Shown here piece by piece: positions 26,936-33,772 of a stretch of DNA of 43,574 nt. This stretch comes from Shinella sp. (GTDB taxonomy: Bacteria > Pseudomonadota > Alphaproteobacteria > Rhizobiales > Rhizobiaceae). Location: contig QFQX01000039.1 of NCBI GenBank assembly GCA_003248775.1, forward strand, positions 1-43,574, written 5' to 3'. The position numbers and the translations under genes are program-made. The notes beneath the pieces were generated by a model that made no database searches, was not told where the DNA came from, and worked only from the letters and a program-made list of their open reading frames with translations. Each line of letters starts with the position of its first letter. Within the stretch, counting starts at the first letter, position 1.

Positions 26936-27886
26936 ACCATGTCCGATATCATCGCCAACCGGCTGTTACCCAAGCACTTCAATCTCGTCCGGGCCATCGT
27001 CGATCTCGGACAGCTGAGCCTTGCCGCCAACTCGCTCGCGCTCACCCAGCCCGCCGCATCCCGCATGCTCTCGGAAATCGAGCATATCGTCGGCAGCCCG
27101 CTCTTCAGCCGTACTCCAAAGGGAATGGAACCGACCGCAGTCGGCCGGGCCCTGGCGCTGAGAGCGCAGAACCTGCTGATGGAGATCCGCGAGGCGGCCC
27201 GCGAGGTCGAGGCGATCAAGCGCGGCCTTTCCGGTACCGTGCGCATAGGCGCGGTGACGGGCGGCGCCGTCGGCTACGTCGTTCCGGCAATCGACGTGCT
27301 GAAGGCGGAAGCCGAAACGGCGGACATCCATGTCGACGTCGCGCCCAGCGGGCCGTTGATTGCCGATCTCATGGCCGGCCATCTCGATTTCGTCCTCGGG
27401 CGCATTCCCGGCGGCATCGATGCCCGCCAGTTCTCGATACAGGCGTCACTATCCGAGGAAGTCGATCTTCTGGTGCACCAGCGCCACCCGCTGGCCAACG
27501 CCGAGCACCTGACTTTTGCCGACCTCGTGCATTTTCCCTGGGCGATGCAGGCCCCCGGCGCGCCGATGCGTCAAGCCGTGGAGGAGGCGTTTCTGGAACA
27601 GGGTGCGCCGATCCCCTTCAACATCGTCAACACCACCTCGCTACTCGTCATGATCGCCATGCTCGCATCCTCGAATGCGATCGCGCCGATGTCGCGTGAA
27701 GTCTCCGACCTCCTCTGTCGACAGACCACCGGCGCGGGTCTCTGTCAGCTCGACATAAGGGCGCCGATCAGCGTGGCGCCCTATCACCTGATCAGCATGG
27801 CCGGAAAACGCATGTCGCCCGTCGCGCTGAGACTGCGTGACCTGCTGCTGGCGGAATTCGCGAGCCGCCACAGGATATGGATCTGA
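26930..27886 (+). CDS. gbpR: LysR-family regulator of the chvE-ggu sugar operon
   Basis: This 318-residue LysR-type regulator is divergent from chvE, the position of gbpR (galactose-binding protein regulator) in Agrobacterium. The N-terminal winged helix-turn-helix is visible as FNLVRAIVDLGQLSLAANSL followed by ALTQPAASRMLSEIE, and it is followed by an effector-binding domain (GTVRIGAVTGGAVGYVVPAI). It probably activates the downstream operon in the presence of sugar. The start is taken as ATG 26930 (MSTMSDIIANRLL). ATG 26939 is equally placed and neither has a strong ribosome-binding site. The open frame further upstream is low-complexity and reads through the promoter dyads, so it is not coding. 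Confidence 0.88.
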   Translation: MSTMSDIIANRLLPKHFNLVRAIVDLGQLSLAANSLALTQPAASRMLSEIEHIVGSPLFSRTPKGMEPTAVGRALALRAQNLLMEIREAAREVEAIKRGLSGTVRIGAVTGGAVGYVVPAIDVLKAEAETADIHVDVAPSGPLIADLMAGHLDFVLGRIPGGIDARQFSIQASLSEEVDLLVHQRHPLANAEHLTFADLVHFPWAMQAPGAPMRQAVEEAFLEQGAPIPFNIVNTTSLLVMIAMLASSNAIAPMSREVSDLLCRQTTGAGLCQLDIRAPISVAPYHLISMAGKRMSPVALRLRDLLLAEFASRHRIWI

Positions 27887-27997
27887 CCGTTTTCTGACGC
27901 GGCAGTCGCCACCGAATGGGCAGCGAAGACTTGCAATTTCGATCCGGTCAGGCAAACTGTCATGCATCCGTCACGATGGAGACGTCGAGGAGTCTTG

Positions 27998-28396
27998 ATG
28001 ACCGATGAGCCGGATTTGCAGGGACAGCCGTCACACAGACAGGACAGAGGCCCATCAGCCATCGTTGACCTGCAGGAATATCGACAGAGTCGGGACCCGC
28101 TGCCCGTCACCTTTCACCGCCGGGAACTCGACGCGATCCTCTGGATCTACGGCCGAATGGTAGGCGAGGGCGAATGGCGCGATTACGCGATCGACCACCT
28201 GAAGGAAAAGGCGGTCTTTTCCGTCTTCAAGCGATCCGGCGAATATCCTCTCTACAGGATCGAGAAGAACCCCAAGCTCGCCGCCAAGCAGGGCGCGTTT
28301 TCCGTGGTCGGCACCGACGGCCGCATCCTGAAGCGCGGCCATGAACTCAAGCAGGTGCTGAAGGTGTTCGACAAGGCCCTCAAGCTCGTCGAGTGA
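27998..28396 (+). CDS. DUF2794 domain protein
   Basis: This 132-residue protein matches DUF2794, a family found mainly in alphaproteobacteria. The characteristic core VTFHRRELDAILWIYGRMV, EWRDYAIDHLKEKAVFSVF and PLYRIEKNPKLAAKQGAFSV is present, ending with RILKRGHELKQVLKVFDKAL. It is soluble, with no signal peptide or membrane segment. ATG 27998 has GAGGAG five bases upstream, better than ATG 27962. The function of the family is unknown, and the neighbours (gbpR upstream, an acetyltransferase convergent downstream) give no useful hint. Confidence 0.85.
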   Translation: MTDEPDLQGQPSHRQDRGPSAIVDLQEYRQSRDPLPVTFHRRELDAILWIYGRMVGEGEWRDYAIDHLKEKAVFSVFKRSGEYPLYRIEKNPKLAAKQGAFSVVGTDGRILKRGHELKQVLKVFDKALKLVE

Positions 28397-28515
28397 CGTC
28401 ATGCCAGCCGGAGAGCTGAACGCTTTTGCGGTAAGAGCAGACGACACGTCCGCGAAATAGGCCCAAGCAGTGCTCGCGATGCGCTTCAATGGCTTCCGGA
28501 TTGCCCACCGGAACC

Positions 28516-29073
28516 TCAGCCGGCAAACAACGTTCCCGGATAACTCCGCGGGTCCGGATCGCTCGTATCCCCGTCACCGAGCGCGATCTGCATGAAGATG
28601 GTATCCAGCCATTGTTCATGCTTGAAGCCGGTACCGTTCAGCGTGCCGACCATACGGAAGCCGCAGGACCGGTGAACCGCGACCGAGGCCGGGCTGGCGC
28701 CACCAATGACCGCCACCATCTGGCGAAAACCGAGCGCGGTGCAGCGCAAGACCAGTTCCTTCAGCAACAGGCGACCGATCCCCTTGCCGCGACCTTTCCG
28801 GGCAATGTAGATCGAATCCTCTACCAACCAGCGATAGGCAGGTCTCGTGCGGAATGCCGAGGCATAGGCATAGCCCGCCACCTCTCCGTCTTCATCGACA
28901 GCCACGATGTAGGGATAGCCCTGAGCCGTGATCGCCTGAAAACGCCGCTGCATCTCCGCCAGATCCGGCGGGGTAATCTCGTAGCTCGCCGTGCCGTTGA
29001 GCACGGCTTCCTCATAGATGGAGGCAATGGCGGGAAGATCGTTCGACGTCGCGTCGCGAAGGGCAGGGATCAT
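28516..29073 (-). CDS. GNAT acetyltransferase, phosphinothricin/methionine-sulfoximine type
   Basis: This 185-residue GNAT enzyme resembles the PAT/Bar and MddA group, which N-acetylate phosphinothricin, methionine sulfoximine or related amino acids using acetyl-CoA. Features are LRDATSNDLPAIASIY at the N-terminus, the acetyl-CoA pyrophosphate loop RKGRGKGIGRLLL, MVAVIGGASPASVAVHRSCG and GFKHEQWLDTIFMQ. The preferred start is ATG 29073 (MIPALRDATSND), the family's usual N-terminus. No good ribosome-binding site is visible there, and the frame extends upstream to 29229 through unlikely sequence. In a soil bacterium such genes commonly give tolerance to amino-acid analogues; the true substrate cannot be read from sequence. 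Confidence 0.85.
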   Translation of the reverse strand: MIPALRDATSNDLPAIASIYEEAVLNGTASYEITPPDLAEMQRRFQAITAQGYPYIVAVDEDGEVAGYAYASAFRTRPAYRWLVEDSIYIARKGRGKGIGRLLLKELVLRCTALGFRQMVAVIGGASPASVAVHRSCGFRMVGTLNGTGFKHEQWLDTIFMQIALGDGDTSDPDPRSYPGTLFAG

Positions 29074-29210
29074 GGAAAAAGCAGCCGATATGGAAAAGGT
29101 GTGTTTTTCTGTTTCACACTCATCCCACCCATGCAAGGTGGATGACGGCGGCACCCTTGAGCACATGCTTCTGGCCTGGATTCTGGCGGGATCTGGCGTC
29201 AGAAAAAGAG

Positions 29211-29237
29211 AAAACCCGGCGCCTTGCACCGGGTTTT
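29211..29237 (-). terminator. Rho-independent terminator after the MHS transporter gene
   Basis: On the minus strand the 9-bp stem AAAACCCGG ... CCGGGTTTT is followed by a T-rich CTCTTTTTCTG. It begins 26 bases beyond the transporter stop codon. Confidence 0.85.
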
Positions 29238-29262
29238 CGAGTAGTCGGCCTGATGTGCGCTA

Positions 29263-31140
29263 TCAGGCGTTGATGTCGTTGTCCTTGGTCTCGCGAAGGA
29301 AGATCATGCCGACCACGAAGGAGAAGGCAGCGATCACGATCGGGTACCAGAGACCGTAGTAGATGTCGCCCTTGGCGGCGCTCATTGCGAACGCCGTCGC
29401 CGGAAGCAGACCACCGAACCAGCCGTTACCGATGTGATAGGGCAGGGACATGCCGGTGTAGCGAATGCGCGTCGGGAACATCTCGACGAGCATGGCGGCG
29501 ATCGGGCCGTAAACCATGGTGACATAGATCATCAGCACGGTCAGGACAGCGATGACGCCGACCCAGTTCACGCTGGCCGGATCGGCCACCATCTTGAACG
29601 CACCGCCCTTGGCGATGGTGTAGACAGGCATTTCGGTGGCGACGGCGGCTTCTTCGGCAGTCAGCAGCTTTTCGGTGACGAGCTGGCTGGTGGCGACCGT
29701 TTCCTTTTCACCAGCGCGGACAGCTGCAGCGTCGAGCGCCAGTTCGGGGTTGGCAGCGACGAAGGCGTCGAGCTTGGAGTCCGGAACCTTCACGGGACCG
29801 CGAACCAGCGGGTAACCGTTGGCCTGCAGTGCAACGTTGATGCTCTTCTGCATCGCCGCATCATGCGCCTTGGCCTGATCTGCCGACTTGATCGCGTCAT
29901 AGCTTTCGATGGTCGCATCGCCGATCTTGATGGTTGCTACGGAACCGGCGGGACCTGCGACGACGTCATAAGGAACCGAGTTCTTGGTAAGCGTCGAGGT
30001 TGCGATATCGCAGGAGGTGGTGAACTTCGCCGTGCCGGTGGGGTTGAACTGGAAGTTACAATCCTTCGGATCGGCGGTGACGATTGCGCGGATGTTGGCC
30101 TGGGCCGCGGCAAGTGCCGGATTGCCGAACTCGGTCATTGCCTTGAACAGCGGGAAGTAGGTCAGCACAGCGAGAAGCAGGCCTGCCATGATGATCGGCT
30201 TGCGGCCGATCTTGTCCGACAGCCAGCCGAACACGACGAAGAACATGGTGCCGATGGCAAGGGCGATGGCGACCATGATATTGGCGTTCTGGGCATCGAC
30301 CTTCAGGACGTTCTGCAGGAAGAACAGCGCATAGAACTGGCCGGAATACCAGACCACGGCCTGACCGGCGACAGCACCGAGCAGGGCGAGAATGGCCACC
30401 TTGGCGTTCTTCCACTGGCCGAAAGCCTCGGAGATCGGCGCTTTGGAAGTGGTGCCCTCCTCCTTCATCTTCTTGAAGGCGGGTGATTCGTTCATCTTCA
30501 GGCGGATCCAGACGGATACACCAAGCAGAAGCGCGGAAAGAAGGAACGGAATGCGCCAGCCCCATTCGGCGAAGGCTTCGCGGCCCATGGCCGTCTGGAT
30601 ACCGAGAATGATCAGCAGCGAGAGGAAGAGACCGAGCGTCGCGGTCGTCTGGATCCACGAGGTGTAGAAACCGCGACGGCCATGCGGGGCGTGTTCCGCG
30701 ACATAGGTCGCGGCACCGCCGTATTCCCCGCCGAGCGCCAGGCCCTGCAGCATGCGCAGCACGATCAGGATGATCGGAGCGGCAATGCCGATGGTGGCGG
30801 AACCGGGCAGAAGACCGACCAGGAAGGTCGATGCGCCCATGATCAGGATGGTGACGAGGAAGGTATACTTGCGGCCGACGAGGTCGCCGAGCCGGCCGAA
30901 CACCAGCGCACCGAAGGGACGGACAAGGAAGCCCGCCGCAAAGGCGAGAAGGGTGAAGATGTTACGGGTCGCTTCCGGATACTGCGAGAAGAAGGTCGCG
31001 CCGATATAAAGCGCCAGTGAACCATAAAGATAGAAATCATACCATTCGAAGACCGTGCCGAGCGACGACGCAAAGATGACCTTGCGTTCCTCGGCGGTCA
31101 TGCCACGCGGCGAGCCGCTAACGGCTGCGACATTTGCCAT
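29263..31140 (-). CDS. MHS-family MFS transporter with a large periplasmic insertion
   Basis: This 625-residue major facilitator belongs to the metabolite:H+ symporter group (ProP, ShiA, KgtP). Marks are FEWYDFYLYG in TM1, GRLGDLVGRKYTF between TM2 and TM3, LQGLALGGEYGGAATYVAEHAP, and GWLSDKIGRKP after TM8. Usual family length is about 430-450. The excess is a hydrophilic stretch at about residues 340-524 between TM9 and TM10, predicted periplasmic, with a cysteine pair (C361 and C377). ATG 31140 follows GGAGGA. The transported compound is unknown; dicarboxylates, shikimate-like acids or betaines are all possible. It is monocistronic, divergent from the asd leader region and closed by its own terminator. 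Confidence 0.88.
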   Translation of the reverse strand: MANVAAVSGSPRGMTAEERKVIFASSLGTVFEWYDFYLYGSLALYIGATFFSQYPEATRNIFTLLAFAAGFLVRPFGALVFGRLGDLVGRKYTFLVTILIMGASTFLVGLLPGSATIGIAAPIILIVLRMLQGLALGGEYGGAATYVAEHAPHGRRGFYTSWIQTTATLGLFLSLLIILGIQTAMGREAFAEWGWRIPFLLSALLLGVSVWIRLKMNESPAFKKMKEEGTTSKAPISEAFGQWKNAKVAILALLGAVAGQAVVWYSGQFYALFFLQNVLKVDAQNANIMVAIALAIGTMFFVVFGWLSDKIGRKPIIMAGLLLAVLTYFPLFKAMTEFGNPALAAAQANIRAIVTADPKDCNFQFNPTGTAKFTTSCDIATSTLTKNSVPYDVVAGPAGSVATIKIGDATIESYDAIKSADQAKAHDAAMQKSINVALQANGYPLVRGPVKVPDSKLDAFVAANPELALDAAAVRAGEKETVATSQLVTEKLLTAEEAAVATEMPVYTIAKGGAFKMVADPASVNWVGVIAVLTVLMIYVTMVYGPIAAMLVEMFPTRIRYTGMSLPYHIGNGWFGGLLPATAFAMSAAKGDIYYGLWYPIVIAAFSFVVGMIFLRETKDNDINA

Positions 31141-31181
31141 TGTTATTCCTCCACTAAGATAAGGTCCCCCTTCACAACGAC

Positions 31182-31204
31182 CGACCCAATGCTCCTCCGG
31201 GTCG
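31182..31204 (-). other. Leader hairpin upstream of the MHS transporter
   Basis: CGACCC and GGGTCG form a 6-bp stem with an 11-base loop. On the minus strand the loop carries GGAGGAG. It lies 42 bases upstream of the transporter start and could be a leader structure of that mRNA. Evidence is limited to the inverted repeat. Confidence 0.35.
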
Positions 31205-31354
31205 TTTTGTCGCGGTACAGGTTGGTAACAGACTGGCAGAATTCCGGAAAAAGCAGAGAGATGCTTTGGACGTATGACTTAAGTCTAATTTCCCGGCCCT
31301 GATATGTCGTAGCTGGAATAGCTGGTGCAATTAATATCTTGTTAACGACAAAAT

Positions 31355-31383
31355 CGGAGTTACCCGGAAGGGTGACCGCTCCG
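31355..31383. other. Strong intergenic hairpin in the MHS/asd gap
   Basis: GTTACCC-GGAA-GGGTGAC forms a 7-bp stem with one G-T pair and a four-base loop. It is extended by CGGA/TCCG outside a three-base bulge. A second hairpin (GGCTC...GAGCC enclosing GTCG...CGAC) follows at about 31396-31425. Between divergent genes, these could be part of a small RNA or of an upstream asd leader. Confidence 0.35.
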
Positions 31384-31450
31384 ACATTGCGAGCGGCAGG
31401 GGTGGCTCGGGTCGGAAATCACGACAATGAGCCCGAATACGTGCTTTTGC

Positions 31451-31478
31451 TTGACTCCGGGCAAAAACGCCTTATTAG
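31451..31478 (+). promoter_or_regulatory. Sigma-70-type promoter for the asd leader
   Basis: TTGACT (31451-31456), a 16-bp spacer and TATTAG (31473-31478) form the best promoter in the gap. It would start transcription near 31485, about 245 bases before asd and just ahead of the small leader ORF. Confidence 0.55.
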
Positions 31479-31502
31479 CTCGGCGCGACAAGGGACCAAA
31501 CC

Positions 31503-31622
31503 ATGCAATTCTTCGGCTCATCCGTTATTGGGGTGTCCGACCTGGCGCTCGCCGCCGGGGCGATTTCGCATGTCGCCCTTTCATCCACGACCAAGGCCAA
31601 AACGACGACGAAAACCGTCTGA
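31503..31622 (+). CDS. 39-residue Thr/Lys-rich ORF upstream of asd, candidate leader peptide
   Basis: This short ORF starts at ATG 31503 with AAGGGA a few bases upstream and lies just downstream of a good promoter. It encodes MQFFGSSVIGVSDLALAAG, then AISHVALSSTTKAKTTTKTV. Nine of the last eleven sense codons (31587-31619) are Thr or Lys: six Thr (ACG/ACC) and three Lys (AAG/AAA). Threonine and lysine are both end products of the pathway served by asd, the next gene 108 bases downstream. Codon clustering at the 3' end of a short ORF is the hallmark of attenuation leaders such as thrL. Alternatively it is an ordinary small protein. The ORF was read directly from the sequence. Confidence 0.5.
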   Translation: MQFFGSSVIGVSDLALAAGAISHVALSSTTKAKTTTKTV

Positions 31623-31636
31623 CGTCTCTGGCCACC

Positions 31637-31661
31637 GCTCTCTCCCCGGCACGGCCGGGGA
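31637..31661 (+). promoter_or_regulatory. Anti-Shine-Dalgarno segment plus hairpin in the asd leader
   Basis: GCTCTCT (31637-31643) is perfectly complementary to AGAGAGC (31718-31724), which contains the apparent asd ribosome-binding site. It abuts the hairpin CCCCGGC-ACG-GCCGGGG (31644-31660), a 7-bp stem with a three-base loop and no T-tract after it. The arrangement suits control of translation rather than of termination. Confidence 0.4.
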
Positions 31662-31730
31662 CATGGAAGGTCCGTGCTCGGCTTCCTTCCTCCCTCACCA
31701 CCCGCGGAGAGACAGAAAGAGAGCTTTTAA

Positions 31731-32765
31731 ATGGGTTTCAAGATTGCAGTCGCGGGCGCTACCGGCAATGTCGGACGCGAAATGCTGGGCATCCTCTCCG
31801 AACGGGGCTTCCCTGCCGATGAAGTCGTAGCGCTGGCCTCCGCCCGCTCGCAGGGCACCGAGGTCTCCTTCGGCGACAAGACGCTGAAGGTCCAGAACCT
31901 CGAAAACTACGATTTCTCCGATACCGACATTTGCCTGATGTCTGCCGGCGGTGCCGTTTCCCAGAAGTGGTCGCCGAAGATCGGCCAGCAGGGTTGCGTC
32001 GTCATCGACAACTCGTCCGCCTGGCGCTACGACGCCGACGTTCCGTTGATCGTTCCGGAAGTCAACCCGGACGCAATCGCGGACTTCAAGAAGCGCAACA
32101 TCATCGCCAACCCGAATTGCTCCACGGCGCAGCTCGTCGTCGCGTTGAAGCCGCTGCATGACGCGGCCACCATCAAGCGCGTTGTCGTCTCGACCTACCA
32201 GTCGGTCTCCGGTGCAGGCAAGGAAGGCATGGACGAGCTGTTCACCCAGACACGCGCCGTCTTCGTCGCCGACCCGATCGAAGCGAAGAAGTTCACCAAG
32301 CGCATCGCCTTCAACGTCATCCCGCACATCGACGTCTTCATGGAAGACGGTTACACCAAGGAAGAGTGGAAGGTTCTCGCCGAAACCAAGAAGATGCTTG
32401 ATCCGAAGATCAAGGTTACCTGCACGGCCGTGCGCGTACCGGTCTTCATCGGCCATTCGGAAGCGGTCAACATCGAGTTCGAAAAGGAGATCACCGCCGA
32501 TCAGGCCCGTGATATCCTGCGCGAAGCTCCCGGCTGCCTCGTCATCGACAAGCACGAGAACGGCGGCTACATCACCCCGATCGAATGCGCCGGCGAAGAC
32601 GCCACCTACATCTCGCGTATCCGCGAAGACGCAACCGTCGAGAACGGCCTCAACATCTGGGTCGTCTCCGATAACCTGCGCAAGGGTGCCGCACTCAACG
32701 CCATCCAGATCGCCGAGCTGCTCGTCAACCGCGGCTTAATCAAGCCGAAGAAGGCTGCCGCCTGA
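31731..32765 (+). CDS. asd: Aspartate-semialdehyde dehydrogenase
   Basis: This 344-residue enzyme reduces aspartyl phosphate to aspartate semialdehyde with NADPH, the branch point to lysine/diaminopimelate, threonine and methionine. The N-terminal Rossmann motif AVAGATGNVGREML, SAGGAVSQKW, the nucleophile in IANPNCSTAQLV and the C-terminal VSDNLRKGAALNAIQIAE are all present. Length is normal. AGAGAG lies seven bases before ATG 31731. It is transcribed alone, from a promoter about 250 bases upstream through a structured leader, and ends at a clear terminator. Confidence 0.96.
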   Translation: MGFKIAVAGATGNVGREMLGILSERGFPADEVVALASARSQGTEVSFGDKTLKVQNLENYDFSDTDICLMSAGGAVSQKWSPKIGQQGCVVIDNSSAWRYDADVPLIVPEVNPDAIADFKKRNIIANPNCSTAQLVVALKPLHDAATIKRVVVSTYQSVSGAGKEGMDELFTQTRAVFVADPIEAKKFTKRIAFNVIPHIDVFMEDGYTKEEWKVLAETKKMLDPKIKVTCTAVRVPVFIGHSEAVNIEFEKEITADQARDILREAPGCLVIDKHENGGYITPIECAGEDATYISRIREDATVENGLNIWVVSDNLRKGAALNAIQIAELLVNRGLIKPKKAAA

Positions 32766-32777
32766 GGATGATATTCT

Positions 32778-32818
32778 GGCCCGCCGATCACGACAAAGGC
32801 GGGCCGGTTCATCTTTTT
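32778..32818 (+). terminator. Rho-independent terminator after asd
   Basis: The 8-bp stem GGCCCGCC ... GGCGGGCC has a 12-base loop. It is followed nine bases later by TTTTT. It begins 13 bases after the asd stop codon. Confidence 0.78.
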
Positions 32819-32820
32819 GT

Positions 32821-32835
32821 GACTGGTAACCAGTC
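32821..32835. promoter_or_regulatory. 15-bp perfect palindrome upstream of the lytic transglycosylase
   Basis: GACTGGT-A-ACCAGTC has two perfect 7-bp arms about one central base. A second small dyad (GGAA-ATAC-TTCC) abuts it. It sits about 95 bases before the transglycosylase start, a plausible operator position. No known regulator is assigned. Confidence 0.4.
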
Positions 32836-32930
32836 GGAAATACTTCCGGAATAGTTGAATGACACGTGACAGAATCAGCGCCTGCTGGCATGTTGCGGCA
32901 AAGACTAAATAAGCGAACAACGAGGCATCG

Positions 32931-33752
32931 ATGCAACTGTCCAGAATCTCGGCGGCAGCTCTTTTGACGGCGGCAGTATTTTCCATGACGGCCGGCACCG
33001 CCGCCGCCGCAAAATGCAGCAGCACGTCAGCCGGCTTCGACCAGTGGATCGATGAATTCAAGCAGGAAGCCAGCAGCCAGGGCGTCAGCCCGTCCGTGCT
33101 GAACAAGGTGTTTTCGAACGTATCCTACAATACCGCCACGATCCGCGCCGATCGCGGCATGAAGAGCTTCAAACTGTCCTTCGACCAGTTCATGCAGAAG
33201 CGTGGCGGAGCCGCGATCATCTCGCGCGGCAAGGGCATGAAGAAGAACAATGCCGCTCTCTTCGCCAAGATCGAGCAGCGCTATGGCGTTCCGGCCGGTC
33301 CGCTGATCGCAATCTGGGGCATGGAAACGGGCTTCGGTTCGTTCCTCGGCAAGGAACACACCCTTTCCGCCGTCGCCACACTCGCCTTCGATTGTCGCCG
33401 GACGGAATACTTCACCGACCAGCTCTATGCAGCGCTTGAACTCGTTGCCAGCAACGAGCTTTCCCTGACGGCCGTCGGTGCCGCCCATGGCGAAATCGGC
33501 CAGACGCAGTTCCTGCCGCGCAATGTCGTGCGTTTCGGCGTGGATGGCGATGGCGATGGCCGCATCGATCTCGTCCGTTCCAAGGCGGACGCGCTGGCGT
33601 CTACCGCAAACTTCCTGAAGGGCCACGGCTGGCAGGCAGGCGCTGGTTACCAGCAGGGCCAGCCGAACTTCGCGGCCATCCAGGGATGGAATGCCGCAAC
33701 CGTCTACCAGCAGGCAATCGCCTATATCGGCTCACAGATCGACGGCCAATAA
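32931..33752 (+). CDS. MltB-family lytic murein transglycosylase
   Basis: This 273-residue secreted enzyme cleaves peptidoglycan glycan strands to give 1,6-anhydromuramyl ends. A signal peptide (MQLSRISAAALLTAAVFS...AAAA) is followed by the SLT_2/MltB domain. The probable catalytic residue is Glu132 in IWGMETGFG. The block GEIGQTQFLPRNVVRFGVDG and the acidic DGDGDGRIDL match the MltB fold. There is no lipobox, so it is likely a soluble periplasmic form, and no C-terminal peptidoglycan-binding domain is present. GAGG precedes ATG 32931. The gene stands alone between asd and a convergent diguanylate cyclase. Confidence 0.9.
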   Translation: MQLSRISAAALLTAAVFSMTAGTAAAAKCSSTSAGFDQWIDEFKQEASSQGVSPSVLNKVFSNVSYNTATIRADRGMKSFKLSFDQFMQKRGGAAIISRGKGMKKNNAALFAKIEQRYGVPAGPLIAIWGMETGFGSFLGKEHTLSAVATLAFDCRRTEYFTDQLYAALELVASNELSLTAVGAAHGEIGQTQFLPRNVVRFGVDGDGDGRIDLVRSKADALASTANFLKGHGWQAGAGYQQGQPNFAAIQGWNAATVYQQAIAYIGSQIDGQ

Positions 33753-33772
33753 GAAATCGTGAATACGCGGCT

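Noticed and set aside
29569..30123. Mobile element or intron inside the MHS transporter
   Set aside because: There are no terminal repeats, no target duplication and no frame disruption; it is a loop domain of the protein.
31644..31660. Hairpin in the asd leader as a classical transcription terminator
   Set aside because: The stem is strong but is followed by ACATGG rather than a T-tract, so transcription termination is not supported.
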